Positions 1 through 7,453 of a stretch of DNA of 15,391 nt are shown here, piece by piece. The notes under the pieces were generated by a model. That model was not told the origin of the DNA. It made no database searches and saw only the letters and a program-made list of their open reading frames with translations. The translations under genes and the position numbers were made by a program. This DNA comes from Candidatus Undinarchaeales archaeon SRR5007147.bin71. Its GTDB lineage: Archaea; Undinarchaeota; Undinarchaeia; Undinarchaeales; Undinarchaeaceae. The stretch lies in contig DVAE01000039.1 of NCBI GenBank assembly GCA_014189675.1, positions 1 to 15,391 of the forward strand, in the 5' to 3' direction. How positions within the stretch are numbered: the first letter of the stretch is position 1; each line of letters opens with the position of its first letter.

Positions 1-570
1 TGAGCCTGTTGATTCATCGCTGGGAACACTAAGAAGCATCTCTGCTTCAGCAACATCATTTCCACTTGAATAGCTCAGATTTTTAATGAGGTTTGGATTC
101 ACAGTAGTAAAGTTTTGGAAACTTGTCTGGGAAGTTCCCCAGTTGAAAACGCTGCTGTTTCCTGAGCCGCAGACGTCTGTGGAGCAATTGCCTGCTTTGA
201 ACCTGAAGGTGTTTGTATTATTCCCACTACCTGTGCCGCTGAAGGGGCTCTGATTCATTTTAATTGTTAAGTCTATTCCAATATTTCCTCCATTAACGAG
301 AATGAAGGGGTTTGGAGCATCGTTTGTTGTATTGTTTGCCGTACCCTGGACAAGTGCGCCAAAGTTTATAGTCGCAGATGAAAGAGACAGTGTAATAGTT
401 TCAGAAACATTGACAGATGCCATCAGAGTCGTGTTGTTAGCTCCGGCTGTTGTGAAACCTGACAGTGATATGTTAAATGAACCCACAGAGGAACGAATCA
501 AGATAATCACTATTATTGCAGCCGGAATAATTGCCAGAATTGCTATATGTGTCTTTATTTTTCCTTGCAT
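1..570 (-). CDS. Secreted/membrane-anchored surface protein, paralogue of the next gene (C-terminus cut by window edge)
   Basis: Open for 190 codons from an ATG at 570 to the window edge with no stop, so the C-terminus is missing. By comparison with the neighbouring paralogue only some 15-20 residues are lacking. The N-terminus has a short basic stretch (MQGKIKTH) and a hydrophobic helix at about residues 8-26, a signal or anchor segment. The remainder is Asn/Ser/Thr-rich with many N-x-S/T sequons, suggesting an extracellular glycosylated domain. It shares GFTTAGANNTT, ASVNVSE, a FG...(TT)xD..PxP block, an N-P-N-x-I-(K/R)-N-(L/I)-x-Y block and VPSDE with the 209-residue protein upstream, and the same blocks with the last ~150 residues of the 1657-residue protein. 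It starts 48 bases after the previous gene and no convincing TATA box precedes it, so it is probably co-transcribed. Function unknown; a structural surface or filament-like component is a guess. Confidence 0.8.
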   Translation of the reverse strand, partial: MQGKIKTHIAILAIIPAAIIVIILIRSSVGSFNISLSGFTTAGANNTTLMASVNVSETITLSLSSATINFGALVQGTANNTTNDAPNPFILVNGGNIGIDLTIKMNQSPFSGTGSGNNTNTFRFKAGNCSTDVCGSGNSSVFNWGTSQTSFQNFTTVNPNLIKNLSYSSGNDVAEAEMLLSVPSDESTGS

Positions 571-618
571 AGTGAAATTGGTATGACGCGAAACCAAGCG
601 TAGCAAACAAAGCCACCA

Positions 619-1248
619 CTACTTTAGGAGTAGATAACCTCTACTTACTCCAGTGAATTTAAGAATTGAAGTGTAGTTTCCTGCAGGCTCATCAGAGGGA
701 ACTGTAATTTTTAGATGTATAGCACAGGTGTCGTTTGCTGCAACATATCCAATGTTGCGGATTATTTGATTAGGATTTGGAGTAGAATTAATGTCTGAAA
801 AGCTTGTGACATTCCTTCCGCTTCCTCCATGGTTGCATCCTGCATTATCTCCACCTGTTACATTGGCGACTTTTATCTGGAAACTTCCCGCAACATCTGT
901 TGTGAACAAGTCAGTAGCTTTCTCTACTGAAACATTCAGTTCAATATTACCATCATTAGTAAGGATAAGTGGATCAGGATTTCCGTCAGTTGTATCGTCT
1001 GAAGCTCCAGGGGTAAGCGGAGCGTCCTCTCCGAATTTTAGTACAGAGGCGTTAAGGGACATTATAACATATTCGCTGACATTGACAGAGGCTGTTGCAG
1101 TTGTATTGTTAGCTCCGGCTGTTGTGAAACCTGTAATGAAAGGTACAGGACCGCCAGAAGTAAGTATTGCTGTCGTTCCAAGAACTGAAACAATAGCTAC
1201 AAGAGTAAGAACAAATGCAGCCGTTCCTGATTCTATTTGTTTTGCCAT
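619..1248 (-). CDS. Small anchored surface protein with the repeated C-terminal domain family
   Basis: A 209-residue protein. Residues about 9-30 form one hydrophobic helix (TAAFVLTLVAIVSVLGTTA), a signal peptide or N-terminal anchor. The rest is predicted extracellular, rich in Asn, Thr and Ser with many sequons. Residues about 60-205 match in order the C-terminal domain of the 1657-residue protein: SLNASVLKFG, TTDGNPDPL, NDGNIELNVSVEKATDLF, FSDINS, IIRNIGY, NDTCAIHLKITVPSDEPAG. Two cysteines, in AGCNHGG and NDTCAI, have counterparts in that protein. The hydrophobic helix is too ordinary to claim a pilin-type cleavage site, and no K/R-G processing motif is seen. The gene has its own TATA box at 1278-1287. 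No known family recognised; a secreted beta-sandwich subunit is the likeliest type. Confidence 0.85.
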   Translation of the reverse strand: MAKQIESGTAAFVLTLVAIVSVLGTTAILTSGGPVPFITGFTTAGANNTTATASVNVSEYVIMSLNASVLKFGEDAPLTPGASDDTTDGNPDPLILTNDGNIELNVSVEKATDLFTTDVAGSFQIKVANVTGGDNAGCNHGGSGRNVTSFSDINSTPNPNQIIRNIGYVAANDTCAIHLKITVPSDEPAGNYTSILKFTGVSRGYLLLK

Positions 1249-1277
1249 GTTTTTACTACTCTAACGTGAAAAATATG

Positions 1278-1287
1278 CTATATATAC
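1278..1287 (-). promoter_or_regulatory. TATA box of the 209-residue surface gene
   Basis: GTATATATAG on the gene strand, centred about 35 bases before the ATG at 1248, which gives a short leader of roughly 8-10 bases. The leader includes CGTTAGAGTAGTAAAA, which resembles the leader of the large surface gene. Confidence 0.6.
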
Positions 1288-1297
1288 TTTATTGCAA

Positions 1298-1531
1298 TCA
1301 CGTGGATTCTTCTGAAATTATGTCGACTTTCACCTCACCAGTGGTTTCTATGCCGACTACAGAATCCGGAGAAACTACAGTAACTGAAACTGTGGCAGAG
1401 CCTGAATCTACAGAGGTCGGAAGAGATAGAAATCCAAGACTCTGGAGAACTAATGTAGTTCCAATAACTGATATGAACACAATCGCAATGAGCAACACGG
1501 AAAAAGACCTCACAGACATTGTTTCTTTCAT
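1298..1531 (-). CDS. Short single-helix surface protein, possible minimal member of the same family
   Basis: A 77-residue protein starting at the ATG at 1531 (MKETMSV). A longer reading from 1588 would overlap the end of the large surface gene, and a TATA box at 1553-1560 lies about 25 bases before 1531, so transcription should begin at or very near this ATG (leaderless). An alternative ATG four codons later is possible. Residues about 9-30 are a hydrophobic helix ending VISVIGTTLVLQ-like, close to VSVLGTTAILT in the 209-residue neighbour. After it comes SGSATVSVTVVS, which resembles TTATASVNVSE there. The protein then stops, so it keeps only the anchor and first strand of its paralogues. It may be a real short subunit or a decayed copy; the intact promoter favours the first. 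Confidence 0.65.
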   Translation of the reverse strand: MKETMSVRSFSVLLIAIVFISVIGTTLVLQSLGFLSLPTSVDSGSATVSVTVVSPDSVVGIETTGEVKVDIISEEST

Positions 1532-1552
1532 AATTCGGGATAAGCCGAGTAA

Positions 1553-1560
1553 GTATATAA
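1553..1560 (-). promoter_or_regulatory. TATA box of the 77-residue surface gene
   Basis: TTATATAC on the gene strand (AAGCTTATATACTT context), just after the TAA of the large upstream gene. Its centre is about 25 bases before the ATG at 1531, which fits a leaderless archaeal transcript. Confidence 0.6.
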
Positions 1561-1562
1561 GC

Positions 1563-4500
1563 TTAACCAGATTTCGCTCCAGTAACAAAAACCGTGGCGT
1601 TCTTCAGTCCAGGAGGCTCCTCACTTGGAATTTTGACAGAATATTCAATCTCGCAGACATCACTTCCGTCAATATAAGACAAGTTTCTGACAACTTCATT
1701 TATTGAAGTGTTGATAACGCTGAAATTTCCTCCGACACAGCGGCCGCCGGAACCTGTCCCTACACAGCAAGCTGTAGAACCACTTGTGTTGGCTACCATG
1801 ACTCCGAAGTTTACAGTCGCGCCGGAGCCTGAACCATCCCCTGTACTAAAGAGACTGGCATTCTTCTCAACTGATAGATTTACATCAACATTTCCTGTGT
1901 TGTTAACAACACAGGGCGCTGGAGAGCCGTCCGTAGTGTTGTCAGCCTGACCCGGAATCATATTTCCGAAACTGACATCGCAGTTGGACAGAGTCAGAGT
2001 AACAACTGCTCCAGTACTTACGTTGTTAGACCTGTTGGTAGTTCCATTAGCTATTAAATCAATAGGAGTAATGTTTACGTACCATACATCGCCCTCATTT
2101 GTCTCACTAGAAAGCATTACATCATATTTTGCTGAGCCGGCGTTGTAAAGTTTTGTGATTTGTTGCACACTAAGAGCTCGGTTGTAAACAATAACATCAT
2201 CTATATCTCCATCATAATAGGAAGTTCCGGCGAGAGTTTGAGTGTCCTTTACTCTTCCAATTGTCTGATTAGAGTTAGGATCGGATGCTCTCTTGCCAGG
2301 AATGTCTATCTGAGTATGAGGAATTCCTATAAGATCTGGACTACCGTCATAATACAGATTCAAGTCAATAGCTGTCTTTACAAGAGTAATCATATGCCAG
2401 TTTCCATCTGCAATATTATTAATTCCAGTTATGGTATCCTTAGCGACATCATCACAGATTATGAATTCGGCAACAGAAGGGGGTCCTGCCTTTTGGTAAA
2501 GGAAGTACATTGCACCAAGAGGACCAGCACCACAACCGCCCCCTACCTCCATTGCCTCATCAAGTACCTGGAAAATTCCCTGTTTTCCAGTAGCTGAAGT
2601 CCTCAGCCAAAGGTTCAGACTAAAGGGAGAAGCTCCTGCAAAACTAAAGTCAGCACTATAAGGTATTGAAACATATTCATTTGTACCGCCGAAATTGTAG
2701 AAGTTATTTGCAGGACCGCCTGTAGTCCACGTCAGAGCTCCACCCATTATACTTCCATCGCGCTCTGCGCCTGACCAGTCCTGTACAGCAACATTTAGAG
2801 TTCCATTTCCTATTTCAAATGGCATATTCAGCACTGTTATTGAACTTTCATTGACAACCCAGTTGAAGACATTAATTACCGTGTCATTGTCCACATCATT
2901 CGTCGACTGGTTGTAGGCCGTAAGATTTGCATCAGTCCTGTTGAGAGGGTCATCAGTCGCATTGAGGATTGGAGAAGCCTGAGTAGGGACAGAGTTCATT
3001 ATTGTAACAGTCGCAGAAGTTTTTGTTGGACCGCTCCTGTACTTGTCAATAGGAGTAACATTGACCTTCCAAATCTCTCCGCGCTTGAGCTCCTCAGCTA
3101 CAGTGACATTGTATTTTGGAGTTCCGGAATTGTAAATTGCAGAAATCTGCTGAGCAGTCAAAGTCCTGTCGTAAACTGTAAGTTCATCAACAACTACATC
3201 GCTGTAATTGCCTCCGTAGCTACTGCCCCCATAACCCTTTCCGATGTAGAAAGGATGAGCATTAGTTTTTAGTGTGGCAGATATTGCCTTAGAACTGACC
3301 TGCGTTCCGTTCACGAAGAGCCTCATAGTCTTTCCATCATAAGTTCCAACTATATGCTGATAGGAAAGACTTGCAGAGTTGACATGATTTATTGAACTTC
3401 CTTGGTCGGAGGCGTTAGCAATCCAGAAAGACAGAGTCTTTCCTGATGGATTACTGGTTCCGTAGAGCTCAAACCAGTAAGGTCCGGCCCAGTGAGTAGA
3501 TGTGTTTGCCTTTCCCAAAATTATTGTTGAATATGAAGCAGGAAGGGCAGTGATATTGAGCCAGAAGCTGATTGAGATATTCTGAGTTATATCTAATGAG
3601 TTGCTGTCTGATATATTTATGAAATCGTCTACCCCGTCGAACTTGTAGCAGCCACCTCGCTTGCAGCTTGCGTTTGACATATGAGTCGGTCCGCTAACAA
3701 GACCAGAGCTTCCATTCCCGTAGTTGTTGACGCCCGTAGAGTTATTGACATCGAATGCCATATTTACCACAGCGATTGAAGTGTTGTTGACAATCCAGTC
3801 ATAATTGTTGTAAACGGCAACGCTGTTATTCTGGTTTGTGGACTGGTTCCATGCTGTGAGATTTGCACTGCTAGTATTGTTCGGATTGTCCGTAAGATTG
3901 AGGAGGGGAGTCGTATGACCGGGCTGGTCCCAGCCACCGGCTCCGCTACCGGAGAGATTCATTATTTTGTAGCTTGACCCCTCTATATAGAACTGGAAAC
4001 CTCCTTTTGACGTTCCGCTTAAAGCCTCAGGATGTGAGAAAGTGACGACCTTTGAACAGCTTGATGAAACCTGAGAAGTCGCATTTGCATCCGGACAAAT
4101 GTAACCGCCGGCTCCAGTTAGTGGGAAATATATAGTGTGATTGGCAGAATCAGGACCGGAAACACTAGTAAAATTTATTGCGGTTTTTAGATAGCTAGCA
4201 TCTATTACAAGAGTAGTAAGGTTGATTAAGGAAGTAGAGAATGGGACATTCAACGCCAGCCTGACTCCGTGTGTTGAGTGAGTGAAGTTGATTATTTGGT
4301 CAGTGCTGTAATTGCTGCTGTTTGAAAGGGTCGTGTTTGCTGAGCCATTTACAGTGTAAGCTGAAGTTGTACTCTCCGTTCCAAGGATAAATTTGTGATC
4401 ATTATTTGTTATAGTAACTGTTGCCGCACTAGGGCTTCCGACTGTGTAACCTGTGCCAGAAGCGAGAGTTACAGTGACTATTTCGGCTTCGTCGACGCGT

Positions 4501-6536
4501 GAATCATACAGAGGAGTGACAGTTACAACAACATTGCCCTCTGTGTTGAGGACTGTTGCAGAGGTACCAATGCTTGTATAGTCAGTTCCTGCTGTGGCAT
4601 TTCCGGAGACAGTAAAACTTATTGCCAGATTTCCTGAGGCGGCTGAATCAAGAGTTATTGTGAAGCCACCAGTTGTTAAACCTGCTTCTGTTGCAGTTGC
4701 ATCAGAGGCCGTTATGGTTGCTACTGGATCTTTAGCACCACCTGTGTAAACAGCGCATAACACAGAGAAGGGAGGCCCCATGTTAGTGCACTCTTGACTA
4801 GAACCAGGAGCTCCAGTTGAGAAGCAGTTCGTTCCATTTTGGAATACAGAAGGAAGTCCAGTCAGCATATCGCAAGTAACCCCTGGACCACCACCGTATG
4901 CTGAAGTGTCGCAATCATTTGGATGGTTAGGCTCGTCAGTACAAGGGTCATAAGCAAAATCAACATCATTATACAAGTCATTGCCAAATTCAAATCTCTG
5001 GCTAAATATTTCGGCGGGCATCTCAGATATCGTATGACTGATACTTCCGGTGTAATCACAGGAATAGTTGTAAACAATAACACTGGGACCATCAATAATC
5101 GGAGTCAAGGTAGCAATACCGCATTTTATCCAGTTGAAGGAAAGTACTGAATCTGCTAAACTGTCTTTGCTTATGTTCAGCGTCCCCTCACCCGTTGTGT
5201 TGAAGTAAACAATCCAGTCCTCACCGGTGGCCCCAGTATGCCATGGATTTATTACAGTGATATCAAAGACAATAATAAATTCCTGAGTAGAGAGGTGGGG
5301 AACGACCCAGGACATTTTATCAATGAGCCCATCGCCGTTCTCGTCGTAGAAACTTAGATTGAAATCTGCTCTTTCAGTGACATCAGTTTTAACACCGTCA
5401 ATAATCCAGAAGAGATGGACCTGCTCTGGCTCGAGGTCAGGAACTGTTGCATAGGTGAGAACATTTTCGTAATGGTAGTCCGATGAAACCTTAAGAGTTT
5501 TTGTGAGCCTGCCGTCAGCCTCTGAAAGATTTGATTCCTCGACGACTGGACCGTCTGTAACATACTCTAGTTCAAAGGCTTCTGACTCAAGGCTTTCTAG
5601 CTGATACTCGTAATCGACAGCTTGCCCCTCTACAGTATCAGAAACTGAGAACTCATTTGGAGCTGCATAACTTGTGAAAGTGACACTCTTCGCACCATCA
5701 GGTATGTCAATGCTGACCTCCAGAGTTCTAGAACGCTTTTCTGTATTCTGAACTTTCACCTTCTTTGTCCATACAATATCTTCTCCGGCGACTATTTGAG
5801 AAGATTCCAACTGAAGGTCCTGCATTTCCTGTTCGTCTGCCAGCTCAGTAGCAGCCGCAGGAGAACTTCCGGCTCCATCCGATATTACAAGACCATAGAA
5901 TATTGAATACTCAGATGCAATATTTATTTCATCTATTTCAAAGAGACCTAAAACAGCAGCAATATCAGCCTCAGGACCGGCAGTGAAGTGAACAAGTACT
6001 TCTTGACATTCTCCTCCTGAAATAATCTTGTCAGTAAGAGTAAAATCAACTTCCTCTCCATTACCAGAGAGAATGAATATTCCGTCTTTGCATACCCCTG
6101 GCTTATTGTTTCTGAAGACTATACTATGAGAAACTTCCCTTTGACCAGCTGCTATTTGCAGAAACTCTACATTTTCCCAGCTCGTGGAAACTTTTTGACC
6201 AGCTGCAACAAGACCTGTTGGCGCGTCCGATAAAGGAGAAGACAGAGCCACAGCAATAAGAGCAAGAAGAACCAGAGAAAGACCTATTGATTTCGGGTCA
6301 AATTTTGGTCTGCGGTAGCCACCTAGAGGACGTGCGGGAATTTTCCTTACTGGAGATGGAGAATTGGAAGAAGGAGTTGTAGTATTATTTTTTGAAATAG
6401 CTTTTTCCCTGAGATATTCCGTCGGGTCACGACCTATATATATTGTACGAACTTTTCCCTCAGAGTCGCGTACGCTGTCATAATAATAGGGACCTACTTT
6501 CTTCCCGCCTTTTTTGATATAGCGTTTATAGACCAA
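1563..6536 (-). CDS. Giant membrane-anchored surface protein with Calx-beta and two LamG-like domains
   Basis: A 1657-residue protein. Residues 1-40 (YKRYIKKGG, GPYYYD, GKVRTIYIG) are a basic, probably cytoplasmic head; 50-80 are a Ser/Pro/Arg linker; 84-101 form one transmembrane helix. The rest should be extracellular, with many N-x-S/T sequons. About 240-425 are beta-rich and end in NGDGLIDKMSWVVPHL, a calcium-loop-like DxNGDG segment. About 530-600 are Cys-rich. About 604-712 look like a Calx-beta domain (ATEAG, GTDYT, VDEAEIVTVTL, ATVTITNND). About 929-1136 and 1240-1466 are LamG/concanavalin-like sandwiches (YKFDGVDDFINI, ISISFWLNI, VGTYDGKTMRLFVNG, VDELTVYDRTLTAQQI). About 1510-1657 are the domain shared with the downstream small proteins. 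The start is TTG at 6536, because no ATG or GTG in frame precedes it and the YKRYIKK head would otherwise be lost. A role in adhesion or host contact is inferred. Confidence 0.88.
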   Translation of the reverse strand: MVYKRYIKKGGKKVGPYYYDSVRDSEGKVRTIYIGRDPTEYLREKAISKNNTTTPSSNSPSPVRKIPARPLGGYRRPKFDPKSIGLSLVLLALIAVALSSPLSDAPTGLVAAGQKVSTSWENVEFLQIAAGQREVSHSIVFRNNKPGVCKDGIFILSGNGEEVDFTLTDKIISGGECQEVLVHFTAGPEADIAAVLGLFEIDEINIASEYSIFYGLVISDGAGSSPAAATELADEQEMQDLQLESSQIVAGEDIVWTKKVKVQNTEKRSRTLEVSIDIPDGAKSVTFTSYAAPNEFSVSDTVEGQAVDYEYQLESLESEAFELEYVTDGPVVEESNLSEADGRLTKTLKVSSDYHYENVLTYATVPDLEPEQVHLFWIIDGVKTDVTERADFNLSFYDENGDGLIDKMSWVVPHLSTQEFIIVFDITVINPWHTGATGEDWIVYFNTTGEGTLNISKDSLADSVLSFNWIKCGIATLTPIIDGPSVIVYNYSCDYTGSISHTISEMPAEIFSQRFEFGNDLYNDVDFAYDPCTDEPNHPNDCDTSAYGGGPGVTCDMLTGLPSVFQNGTNCFSTGAPGSSQECTNMGPPFSVLCAVYTGGAKDPVATITASDATATEAGLTTGGFTITLDSAASGNLAISFTVSGNATAGTDYTSIGTSATVLNTEGNVVVTVTPLYDSRVDEAEIVTVTLASGTGYTVGSPSAATVTITNNDHKFILGTESTTSAYTVNGSANTTLSNSSNYSTDQIINFTHSTHGVRLALNVPFSTSLINLTTLVIDASYLKTAINFTSVSGPDSANHTIYFPLTGAGGYICPDANATSQVSSSCSKVVTFSHPEALSGTSKGGFQFYIEGSSYKIMNLSGSGAGGWDQPGHTTPLLNLTDNPNNTSSANLTAWNQSTNQNNSVAVYNNYDWIVNNTSIAVVNMAFDVNNSTGVNNYGNGSSGLVSGPTHMSNASCKRGGCYKFDGVDDFINISDSNSLDITQNISISFWLNITALPASYSTIILGKANTSTHWAGPYWFELYGTSNPSGKTLSFWIANASDQGSSINHVNSASLSYQHIVGTYDGKTMRLFVNGTQVSSKAISATLKTNAHPFYIGKGYGGSSYGGNYSDVVVDELTVYDRTLTAQQISAIYNSGTPKYNVTVAEELKRGEIWKVNVTPIDKYRSGPTKTSATVTIMNSVPTQASPILNATDDPLNRTDANLTAYNQSTNDVDNDTVINVFNWVVNESSITVLNMPFEIGNGTLNVAVQDWSGAERDGSIMGGALTWTTGGPANNFYNFGGTNEYVSIPYSADFSFAGASPFSLNLWLRTSATGKQGIFQVLDEAMEVGGGCGAGPLGAMYFLYQKAGPPSVAEFIICDDVAKDTITGINNIADGNWHMITLVKTAIDLNLYYDGSPDLIGIPHTQIDIPGKRASDPNSNQTIGRVKDTQTLAGTSYYDGDIDDVIVYNRALSVQQITKLYNAGSAKYDVMLSSETNEGDVWYVNITPIDLIANGTTNRSNNVSTGAVVTLTLSNCDVSFGNMIPGQADNTTDGSPAPCVVNNTGNVDVNLSVEKNASLFSTGDGSGSGATVNFGVMVANTSGSTACCVGTGSGGRCVGGNFSVINTSINEVVRNLSYIDGSDVCEIEYSVKIPSEEPPGLKNATVFVTGAKSG

Positions 6537-6549
6537 TGCAAAGCACCAT
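6526..6549 (-). other. Seven-codon leader ORF overlapping the TTG start of the giant surface gene
   Basis: ATG at 6549 opens MVLCIGL followed by TAA at 6526-6528. It is out of frame with, and spans, the TTG start at 6536. It could be a translated leader that couples or dampens initiation of the large protein, or merely a chance ATG. The sequence shows only the ORF, not its translation. Confidence 0.3.
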
Positions 6550-6556
6550 TTTAGTA

Positions 6557-6603
6557 GTGTAACGCCACATAGTACTGGTTACACCCTGAAAATGTAGTGT
6601 AAC
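6557..6603. promoter_or_regulatory. Three phased GTGTAAC motifs: probable operator of the giant surface gene
   Basis: GTGTAAC occurs at 6557-6563 and 6597-6603 and, inverted (GTTACAC), at 6578-6584. The outer two sit in identical 13-bp repeats, GTAGTGTAACGCC, at 6554-6566 and 6594-6606, exactly 40 bp apart. The centres are about 21 and 19 bp apart, close to two helical turns each. The set lies between the TATA box (6607-6616) and the start codon, covering the expected transcription start, which is a typical place for a repressor. The adjacent TrmB-like gene is the obvious candidate regulator, but that link is inference. Confidence 0.55.
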
Positions 6604-6606
6604 GCC

Positions 6607-6616
6607 GTTTATAAAC
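6607..6616 (-). promoter_or_regulatory. TATA box of the giant surface gene
   Basis: GTTTATAAAC, a perfect 10-bp palindrome, touching the end of the outer 13-bp repeat. Transcription should start near 6585, leaving a leader of about 50 bases, longer than for most genes here. Confidence 0.55.
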
Positions 6617-6632
6617 CTTGTTTAATAAGTGA

Positions 6633-7394
6633 TTATTTGCTGTTCTGCCAGACTGTTTCGAAGAGTCCTGCGAAAGAACCTGCCAAGGATGAATCACGTA
6701 TCCACAGCGCAGATTCCCCGCCTTTTAGGAATGCGAGAAGTTCTTCCCCATCTTTCACAAGAAACCTTCCGTGGCTTCTTTTTGAAGCTCTTGAATCAGA
6801 TGAGTAATTTAGATTTTTTGAATCGGGGGCTTTTCCGCCTGAATTAATTATAAGACGAGAACTAACTCCTCTTTTCCGTGCTCCGTCAATATGACCAGAA
6901 CAATGTTTTTCAAAATGACCGGCGCTTTCTCCGCTGGCTATCTTCACAATCGAAGATTTTGAATCAGAAATCATATTTTTCATCTGACTGTATATATTTG
7001 ACCTGCCGCGGATTATTCCGATCATGTTGTCATCCTCAGAACCTTCAGTTCCGTGGATGCTGCTGAGACTTTTCAAAAGACTTCCCTTTATCCTTTCAAA
7101 CTCAGAAAGCCTTTCCTTGTGATCCGCCTCGTAATTTGAAACTATACTACCAAGAAGCTTGTCAGGAGCTGTTGCAGTATACTTCACAGGTCTTCCAACC
7201 TGAATAAGAGCAAAGCCCTTCTTCTCCAGACTTATAAGAACATCATAAACTCTGGACCGTGGAACCTCAGACTTTGATGCGAGCTCGCCGGCAGTAGAGC
7301 TTCCCATTTTAAGAAGCGCCGTATATAGCTCTGATTCATACTTGTTTAAGCCAACGCGGTTCAGCAAATTAAGGACATCTGAATTTTTACTCAT
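6633..7394 (-). CDS. TrmB-family transcriptional regulator
   Basis: A 253-residue cytoplasmic DNA-binding protein. Residues about 8-78 form a winged helix-turn-helix of the TrmB/sugar-specific type (LNKYESELYTALLKMG, then STAGELASKSEVPRSRVYDVLISLEKKGFA). The wing ends with VGRPVKYTATAP, a common TrmB feature. Residues about 80-115 are a helical linker that could dimerise. The C-terminal half (GIIRGRSNI, SSIVKIASGE, ARKRGVSSRLIIN, HGRFLVKDGEELLAFLKGGESALWI) resembles the phospholipase-D-like effector-side domain of short TrmB members, without a separate sugar-binding module being obvious. It lies between DNA ligase and the giant surface gene, all on the minus strand, and has its own TATA box, giving a nearly leaderless start. 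A local regulator of the surface locus is plausible from position and from the operator-like array 24 bases or more after its stop codon; the ligand is unknown. Confidence 0.85.
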   Translation of the reverse strand: MSKNSDVLNLLNRVGLNKYESELYTALLKMGSSTAGELASKSEVPRSRVYDVLISLEKKGFALIQVGRPVKYTATAPDKLLGSIVSNYEADHKERLSEFERIKGSLLKSLSSIHGTEGSEDDNMIGIIRGRSNIYSQMKNMISDSKSSIVKIASGESAGHFEKHCSGHIDGARKRGVSSRLIINSGGKAPDSKNLNYSSDSRASKRSHGRFLVKDGEELLAFLKGGESALWIRDSSLAGSFAGLFETVWQNSK

Positions 7395-7420
7395 TTCCCA
7401 CAGGTACAGTTACTAAGGTG

Positions 7421-7431
7421 GTATATAAAAG
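7421..7431 (-). promoter_or_regulatory. TATA box of the TrmB-like regulator
   Basis: CTTTTATATAC on the gene strand, centred about 32 bases before the ATG at 7394, so the leader should be only a few bases. The expected start site lies in an imperfect dyad with CCAC at 7398-7401 and GTGG at 7418-7421, which could allow autoregulation, but the symmetry is weak. Confidence 0.6.
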
Positions 7432-7453
7432 TTTTATTATTATAGAGTAGTGA

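Noticed and set aside
619-1248. Type IV pilin or archaellin for the 209-residue protein
   Set aside because: An N-terminal hydrophobic helix is present, but no basic residue-glycine processing site precedes it and no pilus machinery is in the window.
1532-1588. Longer start for the 77-residue protein (MLLERN...)
   Set aside because: It would overlap the previous gene and place the start upstream of the TATA box at 1553-1560, so the transcript would not contain it.
791-1706. Open plus-strand frames opposite the small surface genes
   Set aside because: They run antisense to genes with signal helices, shared domains and promoters, encode no recognisable motif and have no upstream TATA box of their own.
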